Shown piece by piece: positions 53,874-63,400 of a stretch of 63,857 bases of DNA. This stretch comes from Pirellulales bacterium (lineage in GTDB: Bacteria; Planctomycetota; Planctomycetia; Pirellulales; Thermoguttaceae). Numbering within the stretch: the stretch's first letter is position 1; each line of letters begins with the position of its first letter. The notes beneath the pieces were generated by a model. It did no database searches. It worked only from the letters and a program-made list of their open reading frames with translations, and had not been told where the DNA came from. The position numbers were made by a program, and so were the translations under genes. The stretch covers positions 1 through 63,857 of the forward strand of contig JAFGPV010000188.1 of the NCBI GenBank assembly GCA_016936015.1. The letters run 5' to 3'.

Positions 53874-54252
53874 CGATTCCTCGCTTCGCTCTGCTTGATA
53901 ATAAAACAATACCCGCCGATCCGGGAATCCGTTTGAGATCCATCCCGAGAGGGAGCTTTTTCAGAGAAACGAGAGATCTCTTTCCCCGGCTTCGGAAACT
54001 ATATAATTCTATGGCCGGGTCAATAGACTGGTGGCTGTTTGGCGAACAAATCGGGAGGTTCAAGTCCTCGGGAATTTCATTAACCTTCCAGCGAGGAGCT
54101 AGAGATCATGCAACTCACGCCGTATCACTTTTTGCCGTTTCCGATGCTCGTTTATCCGGTCTTTACCCTGCCCTCCTCCTGGCGTAAAAAAGCCGCCTGG
54201 AAAGCCGCGACCATTGGTTGCGGTTATCCTCTCCTCGAACATCGTTCCTCAT
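53874..54252. other. Intergenic region
   Basis: I see no gene or strong signal. AGCGAAGCGAGGAATCG precedes the azoreductase start. GGGAGGTTCAA at about 54053 resembles a tRNA T arm but no cloverleaf can be built around it. Confidence 0.4.
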
Positions 54253-54355
54253 GCAACCCGCAGGGTTGCCAGCCGGTGGCCGGTGGTCGCAGCGCAGCGG
54301 AGACCACCGGAAAGAGGAGAAAATATATCTTTTGCACCCCGGAGGGGTGCCAGAG
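54253..54355. repeat. REP-like hairpins left of the Y1 transposase
   Basis: GCAACCCGCAGGGTTGCC (54253-54270), GGTGG/CCACC arms (about 54282-54309) and a GCACCCCGGAGGGGTGC hairpin (54334-54350). The 22-bp end unit 54334-54355 recurs exactly inverted at 54832-54853. Confidence 0.75.
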
Positions 54356-54381
54356 GTCAGGTTGGATTGGCACGGCTGGCA

Positions 54382-54825
54382 TCAATCCAAATACTTCGGA
54401 TCATACGAAACGCCGTGCTTGACTAAAAATTTCTCCAACTCCTCCCGAAACGATTTATTCCGATGATGTTCTTCCTGACCCATGATGTACTTACGGACGG
54501 TTTCCAATCGGCTGGCGCTGACGGTGAAGATCGAATAGCCCTCCTGCCAGGCGAACTGCCTCTCGTGAGCGTTTGCCGCCCAGAACGACGAGGCCTTTTT
54601 CAGCTCACGCACGAAATCGGCGATACAGTGCGTGGTCTTCAGGCCCAGCAGGGCGTGAACGTGGTCATCCACGCCGCCAATTTGCAACGGCACGCCCCCG
54701 AGTCCGCGGATTGTGCCGCCGAGGTATTCGTGAAATCTCGCACCCCATTCCGACCGGAGCAAAGGACGGCGTTTCTTCGTCGAACAGATCCAATGATAGT
54801 GCAGATTCGAGTAGGTCGAACCCAT
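54382..54825 (-). CDS. IS200-like Y1 transposase (REP-associated, RAYT)
   Basis: 147 residues from ATG 54825 (GAGGGAG upstream). HUH metal motif DDHVHALLGL, catalytic Tyr in TVRKYIMGQEEHHR, basic N-terminus STYSNLHYHWICSTKKRRP. These are single-strand DNA transposases; the RAYT subgroup is linked to REP palindromes and is thought to spread them. REP-like hairpins lie in inverted orientation on both sides, including an exact 22-bp pair. It may be the source of this genome's many short palindromes, though none of the in-gene elements shares its flanking repeat. Confidence 0.9.
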   Translation of the reverse strand: MGSTYSNLHYHWICSTKKRRPLLRSEWGARFHEYLGGTIRGLGGVPLQIGGVDDHVHALLGLKTTHCIADFVRELKKASSFWAANAHERQFAWQEGYSIFTVSASRLETVRKYIMGQEEHHRNKSFREELEKFLVKHGVSYDPKYLD

Positions 54826-54831
54826 CACTCC

Positions 54832-54937
54832 CTCTGGCACCCCTCCGGGGTGCAAGAAATTTCTTCCCTCATGTCCCGGAGGTCTCCGCTGCGATCCGAC
54901 CCCCGGCTACCCGCTGCCATCCCTTCGGGATGTGTTT
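54832..54937. repeat. REP-like hairpins right of the Y1 transposase
   Basis: Inverted counterpart of 54253-54355: the 22-bp unit at 54832-54853, then a GC-rich hairpin set and CATCCC-TTC-GGGATG (about 54925-54939). Order and orientation mirror the left side. Confidence 0.75.
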
Positions 54938-55095
54938 TGCAGAGACCTCTTCGCTAAAAAATTAATCTGAATAGTGTATGGCGTCCTCGGAATTCCCCGA
55001 TGGACACTTGGCCCGGTTCGATCAAGACGAAAAAGAAACGTGCCTTGAAAAATGCAGTCTTTCTCGCCCTCCCCGGGCGTAGTGACCGGTAGGAC

Positions 55096-55123
55096 TTGCC
55101 TATTCCTGCAATTATTATATAAA
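55096..55123 (+). promoter_or_regulatory. Candidate promoter of nitric oxide reductase
   Basis: TTGCCT (55096-55101), 16-bp spacer, TATAAA (55118-55123), in AT-rich DNA 40 bases before the start codon. No FNR/NnrR-type TTGAT-N4-ATCAA site was recognised. Confidence 0.5.
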
Positions 55124-55163
55124 TACCGGATAGAAGACCAGCCTTTTCTCTGCCCGAGTGCCT

Positions 55164-57479
55164 ATGAACCCGCCCTCTGGGAAAATGGTGATCTCCCGGC
55201 TTTGGCTCCAGGCCGCCTTGTTGGTTTTTCTGTTCGGATTCGCGGTCCTGGGATACCTGGCCTACCGGATTTACGCCGATCGGCCTCCCCTGCCTCAAAA
55301 GGTATTAACACCCGACGGCTTGGTCCTCTTTTCCGCTAAGGACGTAATGGCCGGGCAGCACCTCTTCCAGAAATACGGGCTGATGCAGTATGGGACGCTC
55401 TTTGGCCACGGGGCGTACCTGGGCCCCGATTTCACCGCCCAGTACCTCCATCGCGCCGGCCTCGAAATGTTGGAGTTTTACAGCCCGGGCAAGCCGCCGA
55501 CGCCGGAGATCCGGGCGCGGGTCGCCCGGGAACTGAAGCAAAACGCCTACGATCCGCGGACCGGCAATCTGGTTTATACTGCGGGACAGGCCGATGCTTT
55601 CAAGAAGATGGCCGTGTACTACCGCGGCTTTTTCGCCGACTATTCGGCCCAGTCGGGATTGAAACGCCCCCCGATCACCGACCCGGCGGAGATCCGCAAG
55701 CTGACCGCGTATTTCTCCTGGGCGGCCTGGGTCTGCGCGGCGCAGCGCCCGGGGACCGACTATTCCTACACCAACAATTGGCCTCCCGAGCCGATGGCCG
55801 ACAACCAACTGACGGCCCAGGCCGTTTTCTGGAGCGCCCTGAGCCTGGTCGCCCTGCTGGGCGGAACCGGGTTGCTCTTTTTCGCCGTCGGGCGCTACGA
55901 CCTGCTGGGCTGGCGCCGGGCCGACGAGGAATCGCCGGGGACCGAGCGGAAATTCCGGCCGCCGGAGGACGTCCGCCTGGCGCCCGCCCAGCGGGCCGTG
56001 GCCTGGTACTTCCTGGTCGTCGCCGGATTGTTCCTGGCCCAGGGTCTGCTCGGGGGCGTCAACGCGCATTACCACGCTGAGCCGGGCGGCTTCTACGGCG
56101 TCAACCTCGCCCGCTGGCTCCCTTACAACCTCTCGCGGATGTGGCACGTGCAGTTGGCCCTGTTCTTCGTGGCCTCCAGCTATTTGGCAATGGGCATCTT
56201 CATCGCCCCCCTGATTGCCCGCCGTGAACCGAAACATCAAGACAAACTGGCCCTGGCGCTGTTCGGCGCGCTGGTCGTGGTCGTCGTCGGCAGCCTGCTG
56301 GGCGAGGCGGCCAGCATTTTCAACTACGTGACGCCGGAAGGACCCTGGTTCTGGATCGGCGCCCAGGGCTGGGAATACGTCGACCTCGGCCGGCTCTGGC
56401 AGATCCTCCTGGTCGCCGGCATGGCGCTCTGGGTCGTGATTCTGATCCGCGGGCTATGGAGCCGGCTGCCGCGGGAACATCCCGGCAACCTGCCCTACCT
56501 GTTCCTCTATAGCGCCATCTCGATTCCGCTCTTCTACGGCGTCGGCTTGGCCTTCTGGAAGAACGTCGAGTTCGCCGTGATGGATTTTTGGCGGTTCTGG
56601 GTCGTCCACCTCTGGGTCGAGGATTTTCTGGAGCTGTTCACGACGATCATGGTAGCGTACGTTTACGTGCTGCTCGGCGTTGTCCGTCCGGCGACCGCCG
56701 CCCGGGTCGTGTATCTCGACATCATCCTCTACTCGGCGGGTGGCGTGATCGGAACCATGCACCACCTCTACTTCAGCGGCGCCCCGGCAGTCCACATGGC
56801 CCTGGGAGCGTTCTTCTCGGCGATGGAGGTGATCCCTTTGGTCCTGCTGACCTTCGAAGCCTGGCGGTTCATGCGCCTGGGCAGCCGCCGCTCGCAGGAT
56901 TCCGTCCTGAACACCTCCAGCGCCGCCTTTCCGCACAAATGGGCCGTGATGTTCCTGATCGCCGTGGGATTCTGGAACTTCCTGGGAGCGGGAGTCTTCG
57001 GTTTTCTCATCAATCTCCCGGTCGTCAGCTACTTCGAGATCGGAACCCAGTTGACCGCCAACCACGGCCACGGCGCGATGATGGGCGTGTACGGCATGTT
57101 GGCCGTGGGATTCTTCATGTTCGCGGCCCGCTATTTTATTCCTCCCGACCGGCAAAGCGAGCGCGCCATGAAACTCTCTTTCTGGAGCCTGAACGTCGGC
57201 CTGGCGATGATGCTCTTCGTCAACCTCTTTCCCTTAGGCGCGGTGCAACTGTTCGACAGCGTCCGCAATGGGTATTGGCACGCCCGGCAGCCGGAACTTT
57301 TTCAACAGCCGTTGGTGCGGGCCCTCGAATGGGCGCGGCTCCCGGGCGACTTGCTCTTTATCTTCGGCGGCATTCTTCCAGTGGTCTATCTCGCGCTCCG
57401 CATGTTCCGGCAGCGCCGCCGTTACGCCCAACTGCCTCCGGTCGCCCCTATGGAAGAATTCACGCAAGTGAATCAATAA
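55164..57479 (+). CDS. norZ: Quinol-dependent nitric oxide reductase (qNor)
   Basis: 771 residues from ATG 55164; GTG 55158 and ATG 55185 are in frame. An N-terminal helix and a ~200-residue periplasmic domain (quinol-type fusion of NorC-like part) precede 12 helices of the NorB-like catalytic unit, with heme/FeB His-containing segments MWHVQLALFF, HLWVEDFLELF, MHHLYFSGAP and NHGHGAMMGV. It reduces NO to N2O with electrons from quinol. It can serve denitrification or NO detoxification; no nitrite or N2O reductase is in the window. Its neighbours on the other strand are cytochrome c assembly genes. Confidence 0.93.
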   Translation: MNPPSGKMVISRLWLQAALLVFLFGFAVLGYLAYRIYADRPPLPQKVLTPDGLVLFSAKDVMAGQHLFQKYGLMQYGTLFGHGAYLGPDFTAQYLHRAGLEMLEFYSPGKPPTPEIRARVARELKQNAYDPRTGNLVYTAGQADAFKKMAVYYRGFFADYSAQSGLKRPPITDPAEIRKLTAYFSWAAWVCAAQRPGTDYSYTNNWPPEPMADNQLTAQAVFWSALSLVALLGGTGLLFFAVGRYDLLGWRRADEESPGTERKFRPPEDVRLAPAQRAVAWYFLVVAGLFLAQGLLGGVNAHYHAEPGGFYGVNLARWLPYNLSRMWHVQLALFFVASSYLAMGIFIAPLIARREPKHQDKLALALFGALVVVVVGSLLGEAASIFNYVTPEGPWFWIGAQGWEYVDLGRLWQILLVAGMALWVVILIRGLWSRLPREHPGNLPYLFLYSAISIPLFYGVGLAFWKNVEFAVMDFWRFWVVHLWVEDFLELFTTIMVAYVYVLLGVVRPATAARVVYLDIILYSAGGVIGTMHHLYFSGAPAVHMALGAFFSAMEVIPLVLLTFEAWRFMRLGSRRSQDSVLNTSSAAFPHKWAVMFLIAVGFWNFLGAGVFGFLINLPVVSYFEIGTQLTANHGHGAMMGVYGMLAVGFFMFAARYFIPPDRQSERAMKLSFWSLNVGLAMMLFVNLFPLGAVQLFDSVRNGYWHARQPELFQQPLVRALEWARLPGDLLFIFGGILPVVYLALRMFRQRRRYAQLPPVAPMEEFTQVNQ

Positions 57480-57500
57480 ACAGTATGCACGATTTCGATC

Positions 57501-57527
57501 ATCGGGCTATCGAATCGATAGTCCGAT
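57501..57527. promoter_or_regulatory. 27-bp palindrome, probable operator of the efflux operon
   Basis: ATCGGGCTATCGA (57501-57513), centre A, TCGATAGTCCGAT (57515-57527); the arms differ at one pair. It starts 21 bases after the reductase stop and lies about 75 bases before the TolC-type gene. There is no T-run, which favours a regulator site over a terminator. Confidence 0.6.
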
Positions 57528-57601
57528 TGTAGTCGTAATAGGGGAAATGCCGAAAATAACGGATATTCCGAAATTGGTGAATAATCTAATTATATGGATA
57601 T

Positions 57602-59149
57602 ATGGGAATTACAGGCAAAATTAAACGGCCATCTGGCCCCGGCAATTTTTGGTTGCTTGGACCTTTATTGGCCTTGTTTTTCCTAGTCATCCCTTCCAAG
57701 GGGGGGGACACTTTCCACTTCTCTCCCTTAGTTCCGCCTCAAGTAAACGGTTCCCCTATAAATAATGTCCAATCTGTACCAGGTTTTCGAGGTCAGGCAG
57801 GGCTGGTTCCTCTTCCAGCGCCGATCCCCCCTCCCAGTAATCAACTAAGCGAAGAAATCCCGCCGAACGAGGGGGGATTTGCCCTCGGCGAGGCCATCCG
57901 GCTGGCCATGATCAACAATCCCGATTTGGAGGCAGCGGGGCGGAGAATCGCATTTTCCGACGCCCTGTTGGCCCGGGCCCGATCGGAGTTCTATCCCAAG
58001 CTGGGACTTTCCGAGGCCTATGGCGTGACGAATAATCCGGTCAACGCCTTCATGTTCCTCTTGAATCAGGCACAGTTCACGCTCAATCGCGACTTGAATC
58101 ACCCGGGCGGCGTGGACGATTTCCACACACAGGCGCTGTGGCAGCATCAGATTTATGACGGCGGGCGGCGCAGCGCGATGGTGTCTGCCGCGGCGGCGGG
58201 CCGCGACGCGGCGGGATTCGAACTGGCCGCCGCGCAGAACGCCCTGGTCTTCCGCGTGGCCGAGGCCTATTACCGCCTGTTTCAAGCCAGGGAACTCCTG
58301 GGCGTGCGACGCGAGGCCGTCGGGCAATTTAAAAATCATTTGCAAATGGTGCAAACGCGTGCGCAGGCCGGGACGGCGGTCCAATCCGACGTCCTCACGA
58401 TGGAGGTCCGGTTGGCCGAGGCCACGGAGGCCTTGATCTCCGCGGGCAACCAGGAGGAGTTGACCTGGCTGATCTTGCAGAACGTCTGCGGGGCGGTGGT
58501 TCCGAGGCAAAATCTCCCCCGGTGCATTCCGCCGGGTCCCTGGGCGTCGCACATCGATCAGGTCGAGTCGGCCGTGGCCGAGGCGCGTTCACGGCGGCCG
58601 GAACTCGGCGCCCTGGCCAGCCGGGTGCAGGCCGCCCAGCAAGACATTGCGGCCGCCGCGGCGGGCAAGTATCCCTCGGTCAACCTCGTCGGCGACTACG
58701 ACGTCTTCACCGGCGACTTGAACCGGGGGAACGACAGTTTCTTCGTCGGAGTGGTCGCCAGCCTCACGTTGTTCGACGGCGCACGGACGAAAAACGACGT
58801 CCGCAAGGCGGAAGAGAAGCTCTGCGAGCTTCGCGCCCATCAGCGCCGCTTGTTGCTGGACATCGAATTGAGCGTCCGCCGCGCGTTCCTCCAACTCGAC
58901 GACGCCCGGCGGCGGCTGGAAGTGACCAACCGGACCATCGGCCAGGCGGCAGAGAGTCTGCGGGAAATCGAGGTCCGCTACCGCAGCCAGGCGGCGACGA
59001 TCACTCAACTGATCGACGCCCAGGTGGCCCTTTCCAACACCCGGGTCCGACACGCCGAGGCCCAGGCCTCGGTAGAAATCGCCCGGGCGGCGTTGGAACA
59101 GGCGACCGGGCGTTTGGTTAATGCGTTGAATCCCGGCACGGAACATTAG
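57602..59149 (+). CDS. TolC-family outer membrane efflux protein
   Basis: 515 residues. N-terminal signal (LLGPLLALFFLVIPSKG), then a Pro-rich linker, and two TolC repeats (about 95-300 and 300-500), each with paired long helices (AEAYYRLFQARELLGVRREA, VRRAFLQLDDARRRLEVTNR). It forms the outer membrane channel of the tripartite exporter with the adaptor and the RND pump downstream. The ATG at 57602 lacks a clear ribosome site, so the start is less certain. Confidence 0.9.
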   Translation: MGITGKIKRPSGPGNFWLLGPLLALFFLVIPSKGGDTFHFSPLVPPQVNGSPINNVQSVPGFRGQAGLVPLPAPIPPPSNQLSEEIPPNEGGFALGEAIRLAMINNPDLEAAGRRIAFSDALLARARSEFYPKLGLSEAYGVTNNPVNAFMFLLNQAQFTLNRDLNHPGGVDDFHTQALWQHQIYDGGRRSAMVSAAAAGRDAAGFELAAAQNALVFRVAEAYYRLFQARELLGVRREAVGQFKNHLQMVQTRAQAGTAVQSDVLTMEVRLAEATEALISAGNQEELTWLILQNVCGAVVPRQNLPRCIPPGPWASHIDQVESAVAEARSRRPELGALASRVQAAQQDIAAAAAGKYPSVNLVGDYDVFTGDLNRGNDSFFVGVVASLTLFDGARTKNDVRKAEEKLCELRAHQRRLLLDIELSVRRAFLQLDDARRRLEVTNRTIGQAAESLREIEVRYRSQAATITQLIDAQVALSNTRVRHAEAQASVEIARAALEQATGRLVNALNPGTEH

Positions 59150-59243
59150 ATTTCAAATTGCAAATTTCAATTTGCAAGAAAAATTGTGTAACCAACCCGC
59201 GGAAACCTTATCAGAAAATTCTATCCAGGAGCATAAGTCGGTC

Positions 59244-60323
59244 ATGCCATCCATCCACTTACGGATGAAACGCCTGCTTCCCCTCCTGGGAGGCGTGCTG
59301 TTGTTGCTCGGGGCCTTGGCCTGGATGTCCGGGCTGTTTCGGTCGAAGATTTCACCGGGAGTGATCGAGCAGGAAGGCATCTCAGCCCAAGGGCGGAAGC
59401 TGGTTACGGTCGAAGAGCTGCCGATTGCACAGACCATCGACGTCTCGGGCTCCGTCGAGGCGCGGCGGAAGACCGAGGTTTCCGGCCAGGTCCTGGCCGT
59501 CATCCGCGAGGTGAAGGTCCGTGCCGGCGATTACGTGGAGCCGGGGCAATCGCTCGTCGTTCTGGACGACCGCGAGATTCAGGCCCAATTGCGGGAGAGC
59601 GAGGCCGCGGCCGCCGGCGTCAAGGCCGACCTGGAGCTTCGCCGGCGTGATTACGAACGTTACCGGCAGATGCTCGAGGGCAAGGCGGTCAGCAAGGAGG
59701 AATTCGACCGCGTCCGCGGCGCGTACCAGGGCGCCGAGGCGCAGTGGAAACGGATCACGGAGCAGATCGCCCGGGTGCGCGTGACCCTTTCTTATACCGA
59801 GATCAAGGCGCAGGCGGCGGGAATCGTCGCCCGGCGGCACGTCGATCCCGGCGACCTGGCGGCCCCCGGCAAGCCGCTGCTGACCCTCTACGATCCGAAT
59901 GAGCGGGAACTGCACGCCGACGTGCCCGAGAGCCTGATGGCGCACGTGCAACTCGGTGCGGTCCTGCCGGTCACCATCGACGCCGTTCGGCGCACTTGGG
60001 AGGGGACCGTCCGGGAAATCGTGCCCCAGGCGCAGGTGGCCTCGCGCTCCATCCTCGTCAAAGTGACGTTGCCCCCGGAGGCGGCGGAAAAAGTGCTGAT
60101 CGGCATGTTCGGCCGGTTGGCGATCCCCGTCGGCCAGGCGGCCCCCATCGTGATTCCCGCCGCCGCGGTCCGCCACGTCGGCCAGGAGGATCTCGTGGAC
60201 GTGGTCGATCGGGAGGGCTTTTTGGAACACCGTTTCGTCCGCACCGGGCGGCGCTACGGAGAGAAAATCGAAATCCTCTCAGGCCTGAAGGTCGGCGAAA
60301 AAGTGGCTCTGCCGGAGGAATGA
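59244..60323 (+). CDS. RND efflux periplasmic adaptor (membrane fusion protein)
   Basis: 359 residues from ATG 59244 (AGGAGC upstream); the frame extends upstream without ATG. One N-terminal membrane helix (LPLLGGVLLLLGALAWMSGL), a biotinyl-lipoyl-like domain split by an alpha hairpin (VSGQVLAVIREVKVRAGDYV and IKAQAAGIVARRHVDPGDLA flank the coiled helices) and a beta-barrel plus membrane-proximal domain. It bridges the pump and the TolC-type channel. It starts 94 bases after that gene and is followed by a long palindrome. Confidence 0.92.
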   Translation: MPSIHLRMKRLLPLLGGVLLLLGALAWMSGLFRSKISPGVIEQEGISAQGRKLVTVEELPIAQTIDVSGSVEARRKTEVSGQVLAVIREVKVRAGDYVEPGQSLVVLDDREIQAQLRESEAAAAGVKADLELRRRDYERYRQMLEGKAVSKEEFDRVRGAYQGAEAQWKRITEQIARVRVTLSYTEIKAQAAGIVARRHVDPGDLAAPGKPLLTLYDPNERELHADVPESLMAHVQLGAVLPVTIDAVRRTWEGTVREIVPQAQVASRSILVKVTLPPEAAEKVLIGMFGRLAIPVGQAAPIVIPAAAVRHVGQEDLVDVVDREGFLEHRFVRTGRRYGEKIEILSGLKVGEKVALPEE

Positions 60324-60345
60324 CCGTTCAGATCGTTTCATGATG

Positions 60346-60415
60346 TTTAGCGGCCGCCGGCACGGCGGCCTTGGAATTTCCTTAAACGGAAGCCGCCGTG
60401 CCGGCGGCTGCTAAA
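60346..60415. repeat. Long palindrome between adaptor and pump genes
   Basis: Arms of 24 bases (60346-60369 and 60392-60415, TTTAGC plus GCCGCCGGCACGGCGGC and complement), with a single mismatch and a ~22-base loop. On RNA it would form a very stable hairpin between the two cistrons, possibly lowering pump expression or protecting the upstream message. It belongs to the AGCCGCC family of dispersed repeats. Confidence 0.75.
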
Positions 60416-60468
60416 CGGATGGTACCAATGACGCTCGGCAGTCGGTGGATGAACCGAGGAACTCCTTG

Positions 60469-63400
60469 ATGGATCCGCAGCACGAACATCACTGGCTCTC
60501 GCGGATCGTGGAGGTGTTCCTCCGCGGCAATCTCGCCGTCTTACTGATCCTCATTTCGTTGATCGCCGGGGCGATTGCGCTGCTGGTTACGCCCCGGGAG
60601 GAGGAACCGCAGATCGTCGTCCCGCTGGCCGACGTCTTCGTGCAGATGCCCGGCGCCAGCGCCGAGGAGGTCGAGCAGCAGGTCTCCACGCGGCTGGAAC
60701 GACTGCTCTACCAGATTGACGGCGTGGAATACGTTTATTCCATGTCGCGGCCCGGCATGGCGATCGTCACGGTCCGCTTCTACGTCGGCGAGAACCGCGA
60801 GGACAGCCTCGTCAAGCTGTACAACAAGATCTCGATGAACACCGACATGGTCCCGCCGGGCGTGGCCGGGTGGGTGGTCAAGCCGGTGGAGATCGACGAC
60901 GTTCCGATCGTGAACGTCACCTTGTGGAGCAAGCAGGTCGACGGTTACGTGCTCCGCCGCGTGGCCGAGCAGGTGGAGATCGCGCTGCAATCGGTTCCCA
61001 ACACGGGCCGCACGGAGGTGATCGGCGGGACGCCGCGGCAGATCCTGGTGCAGCTCGACCCCGAGGCCCTGGCGGCGCGGAACCTGACGCCGCTGGAAGT
61101 GGCCCAGGTGTTGCGCGGGGCCAACGTGAACGTGCCTGCCGGCAGTTTCAGCCGCCAGGACCGCCAATGGCTGCTGGAAAGTGGTCCTTACATCCTTTCG
61201 ACCCAGGAGCTGGAGCAGCTCGTGGTGGGCGTCTTCGCCGGCCGGCCCGTCTATCTCCGCGACGTGGTCACGCTCCGCAACGGAACGCGCGGCGTGTACG
61301 ACGGACCCGAGGAAACAACCACCTATACCCAAATCGGCTTCGGTCCGGCCTCGGAAGACTCCCCTCTCCCAAAGGGAGAGGGGAAGGTCAAAAATTATCC
61401 CGCCGTCACTGTGGCGGTGGCCAAGCGTCATGGCGCCAATGCCGTCTGGGTCGCCCGGGACATTGAGAAGAAGCTCGAAGAACTGCGGGGAACCACGATT
61501 CCCAGCGGGGTGGAAATCCAAATTACCCGGAACTACGGCGAGACGGCCAACGACAAGGTCAACGAGCTGATCGAGCACCTCACACTGGCCGTGATCATTG
61601 TTGTCGGCCTGATCGGCTTCGCGCTGGGGTGGCGCGAGGCGGCCATCGTCGTGGCGGCGGTCCCTATCACCTTCGCCTTGACGCTGCTGATCAACTACCT
61701 GGCGGGCTACTCGATCAACCGGGTGACTCTCTTCGCCCTGATCCTCTCGCTGGGGCTGGTGGTGGACGATCCGATCGTGGACGTGGAAAACATCTTCCGG
61801 CATTTTAAAATGCGGAAGGAGCCGCCCTTGCAGGCCGTGCTGACCGCGGTCAACGAAGTCCGCCCGCCGGTGATCCTCGCCACCCTGGTCGTGATCCTCT
61901 CCTTCGTTCCCATGCTCTTTATCACGGGGATGATGGGTCCTTACATGCGGCCGATGGCCCTGAACGTGCCCGTGGCGATGCTCATGTCGATGGTCGTCGC
62001 CTTCACCATCACACCCTGGATGAGTTATCACGTCCTGAAGGGCGAATACGGGAAAGAGGAAAAACCATTCGATTTGGAACGCAGCCGGATCTACCGGATT
62101 TATCGGGCGATCCTCGGCCCGTTCCTGGCCCGCCGGATCTGGGCGTGGCTGCTGATCCTCGGCACGGCGGTCCTCTTCTTCCTCTCGGTCCTGCTGCCCG
62201 TCCTGGGCCTGGTGCCGCTGAAGATGCTGCCGTTCGACAACAAGAACGAGTTCCAGATCGTCGTCGACATGCCCGAGGGAACGACCCTGGAAACGACCGA
62301 CGCCGCCGTCCAGGCCTTGACCGACTCGCTCCGGACGGTTCCCGAGGTGACCAATTTCGTTACCTTCGTCGGCACGGCCTCGCCGATGGACTTCAACGGG
62401 ATGGTCCGGCACTATTACCTCCGTCGCGGACCGAACGTGGCGGAGATCCGCGTCAACCTGGTGAAAAAGGGCCGCCGCAAGCAGCAGAGCCACGCCCTCC
62501 TGCTGCGGCTCCGCAACGGCCTGACAAAGATCGGCCGGGAGCACGGGGCGAACCTCAAGCTGGTGGAATCGCCCCCCGGTCCGCCCGTATTCGCCACCCT
62601 GGTCGCCGAAATCTACGGCCGGCCGGAAAAGAGTTACGCCAAACTGATCGCCGCCGCCCGGCACGTCCGCAAACTGATGGAGACCGAGCCGGGCGTGGTC
62701 GACGTCGACGACACCGTCGAGGCCGATCAGGAGAAATTCCTTTTCGTGGTGGATAAAGTCAAGGCCTCGCTCTCAGGAGTCAGCAGCGAGGTCATCGGGG
62801 CCACCCTGCGGCTGGCCGAGGAGGGCTATTCGCCCGGTTCGGAACAACCGCTCTCGGTCGCGTCGGGGAGCGGCATTCTCCATACTAACCGTGACCTGAA
62901 TCCCGTGCCGATCGTGCTGCGGCTGTCCCGGCCGCAACGATCCAGTCTGAACGATTTGAGCCAGCTCAGCGTCAAAACCGCCTCCGGAAAAATGCTGCGG
63001 CTGGTGGAACTGGGCCGCTTCGAGAAAGTTCTCGCCGAGAAGACCATCTATCACAAGAACCTCCGCCGCGTCGTCTACGTCTTCGGCGACGTCGCCGGTC
63101 AGTCGCCCGTCAACGCAATTCTCGGACTGGAGTCGCGGCTCGGAAAATCGCCCACGGCCGAAGGGACTTCGGTCGATTGGAGCGGCGAAGGCGAATGGAA
63201 AATTACGCTGGACGTCTTCCGCGACCTGGGCATCGCCTTTGCCGGGGCGCTGCTGGGAATCTACATCCTCCAGGTCTGGCAGACGGGCAGCTACGTCGTG
63301 CCCCTGGTGCTGATGATCTCCATTCCGCTGACGGTGATCGGCATCATGCCCGGCTTCTGGCTGCTGGACGTCCTGGGAAATCATCCGGTCGGGGGCTATT

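Noticed and set aside
54049-54075. tRNA T-arm-like GGAGGTTCAAGTCCTC
   Set aside because: No acceptor, D or anticodon arm can be formed around it in either direction.
54108-54422. Open frame of 104 codons
   Set aside because: Most of it is REP hairpin sequence left of the transposase; no domain or ribosome site.
42062-55160. Sigma-54 (-24/-12) promoters near the activator genes
   Set aside because: I looked for TGGCAC-N5-TTGCA-type sites upstream of the cluster genes and nitric oxide reductase and found none convincing; a genome-wide search would be needed.
60541-62664. Open frame of 707 codons on the minus strand
   Set aside because: It is the antisense of the RND pump, rich in His/Asp/Arg/Gln from reverse reading of GC-rich codons, and has no recognisable family.
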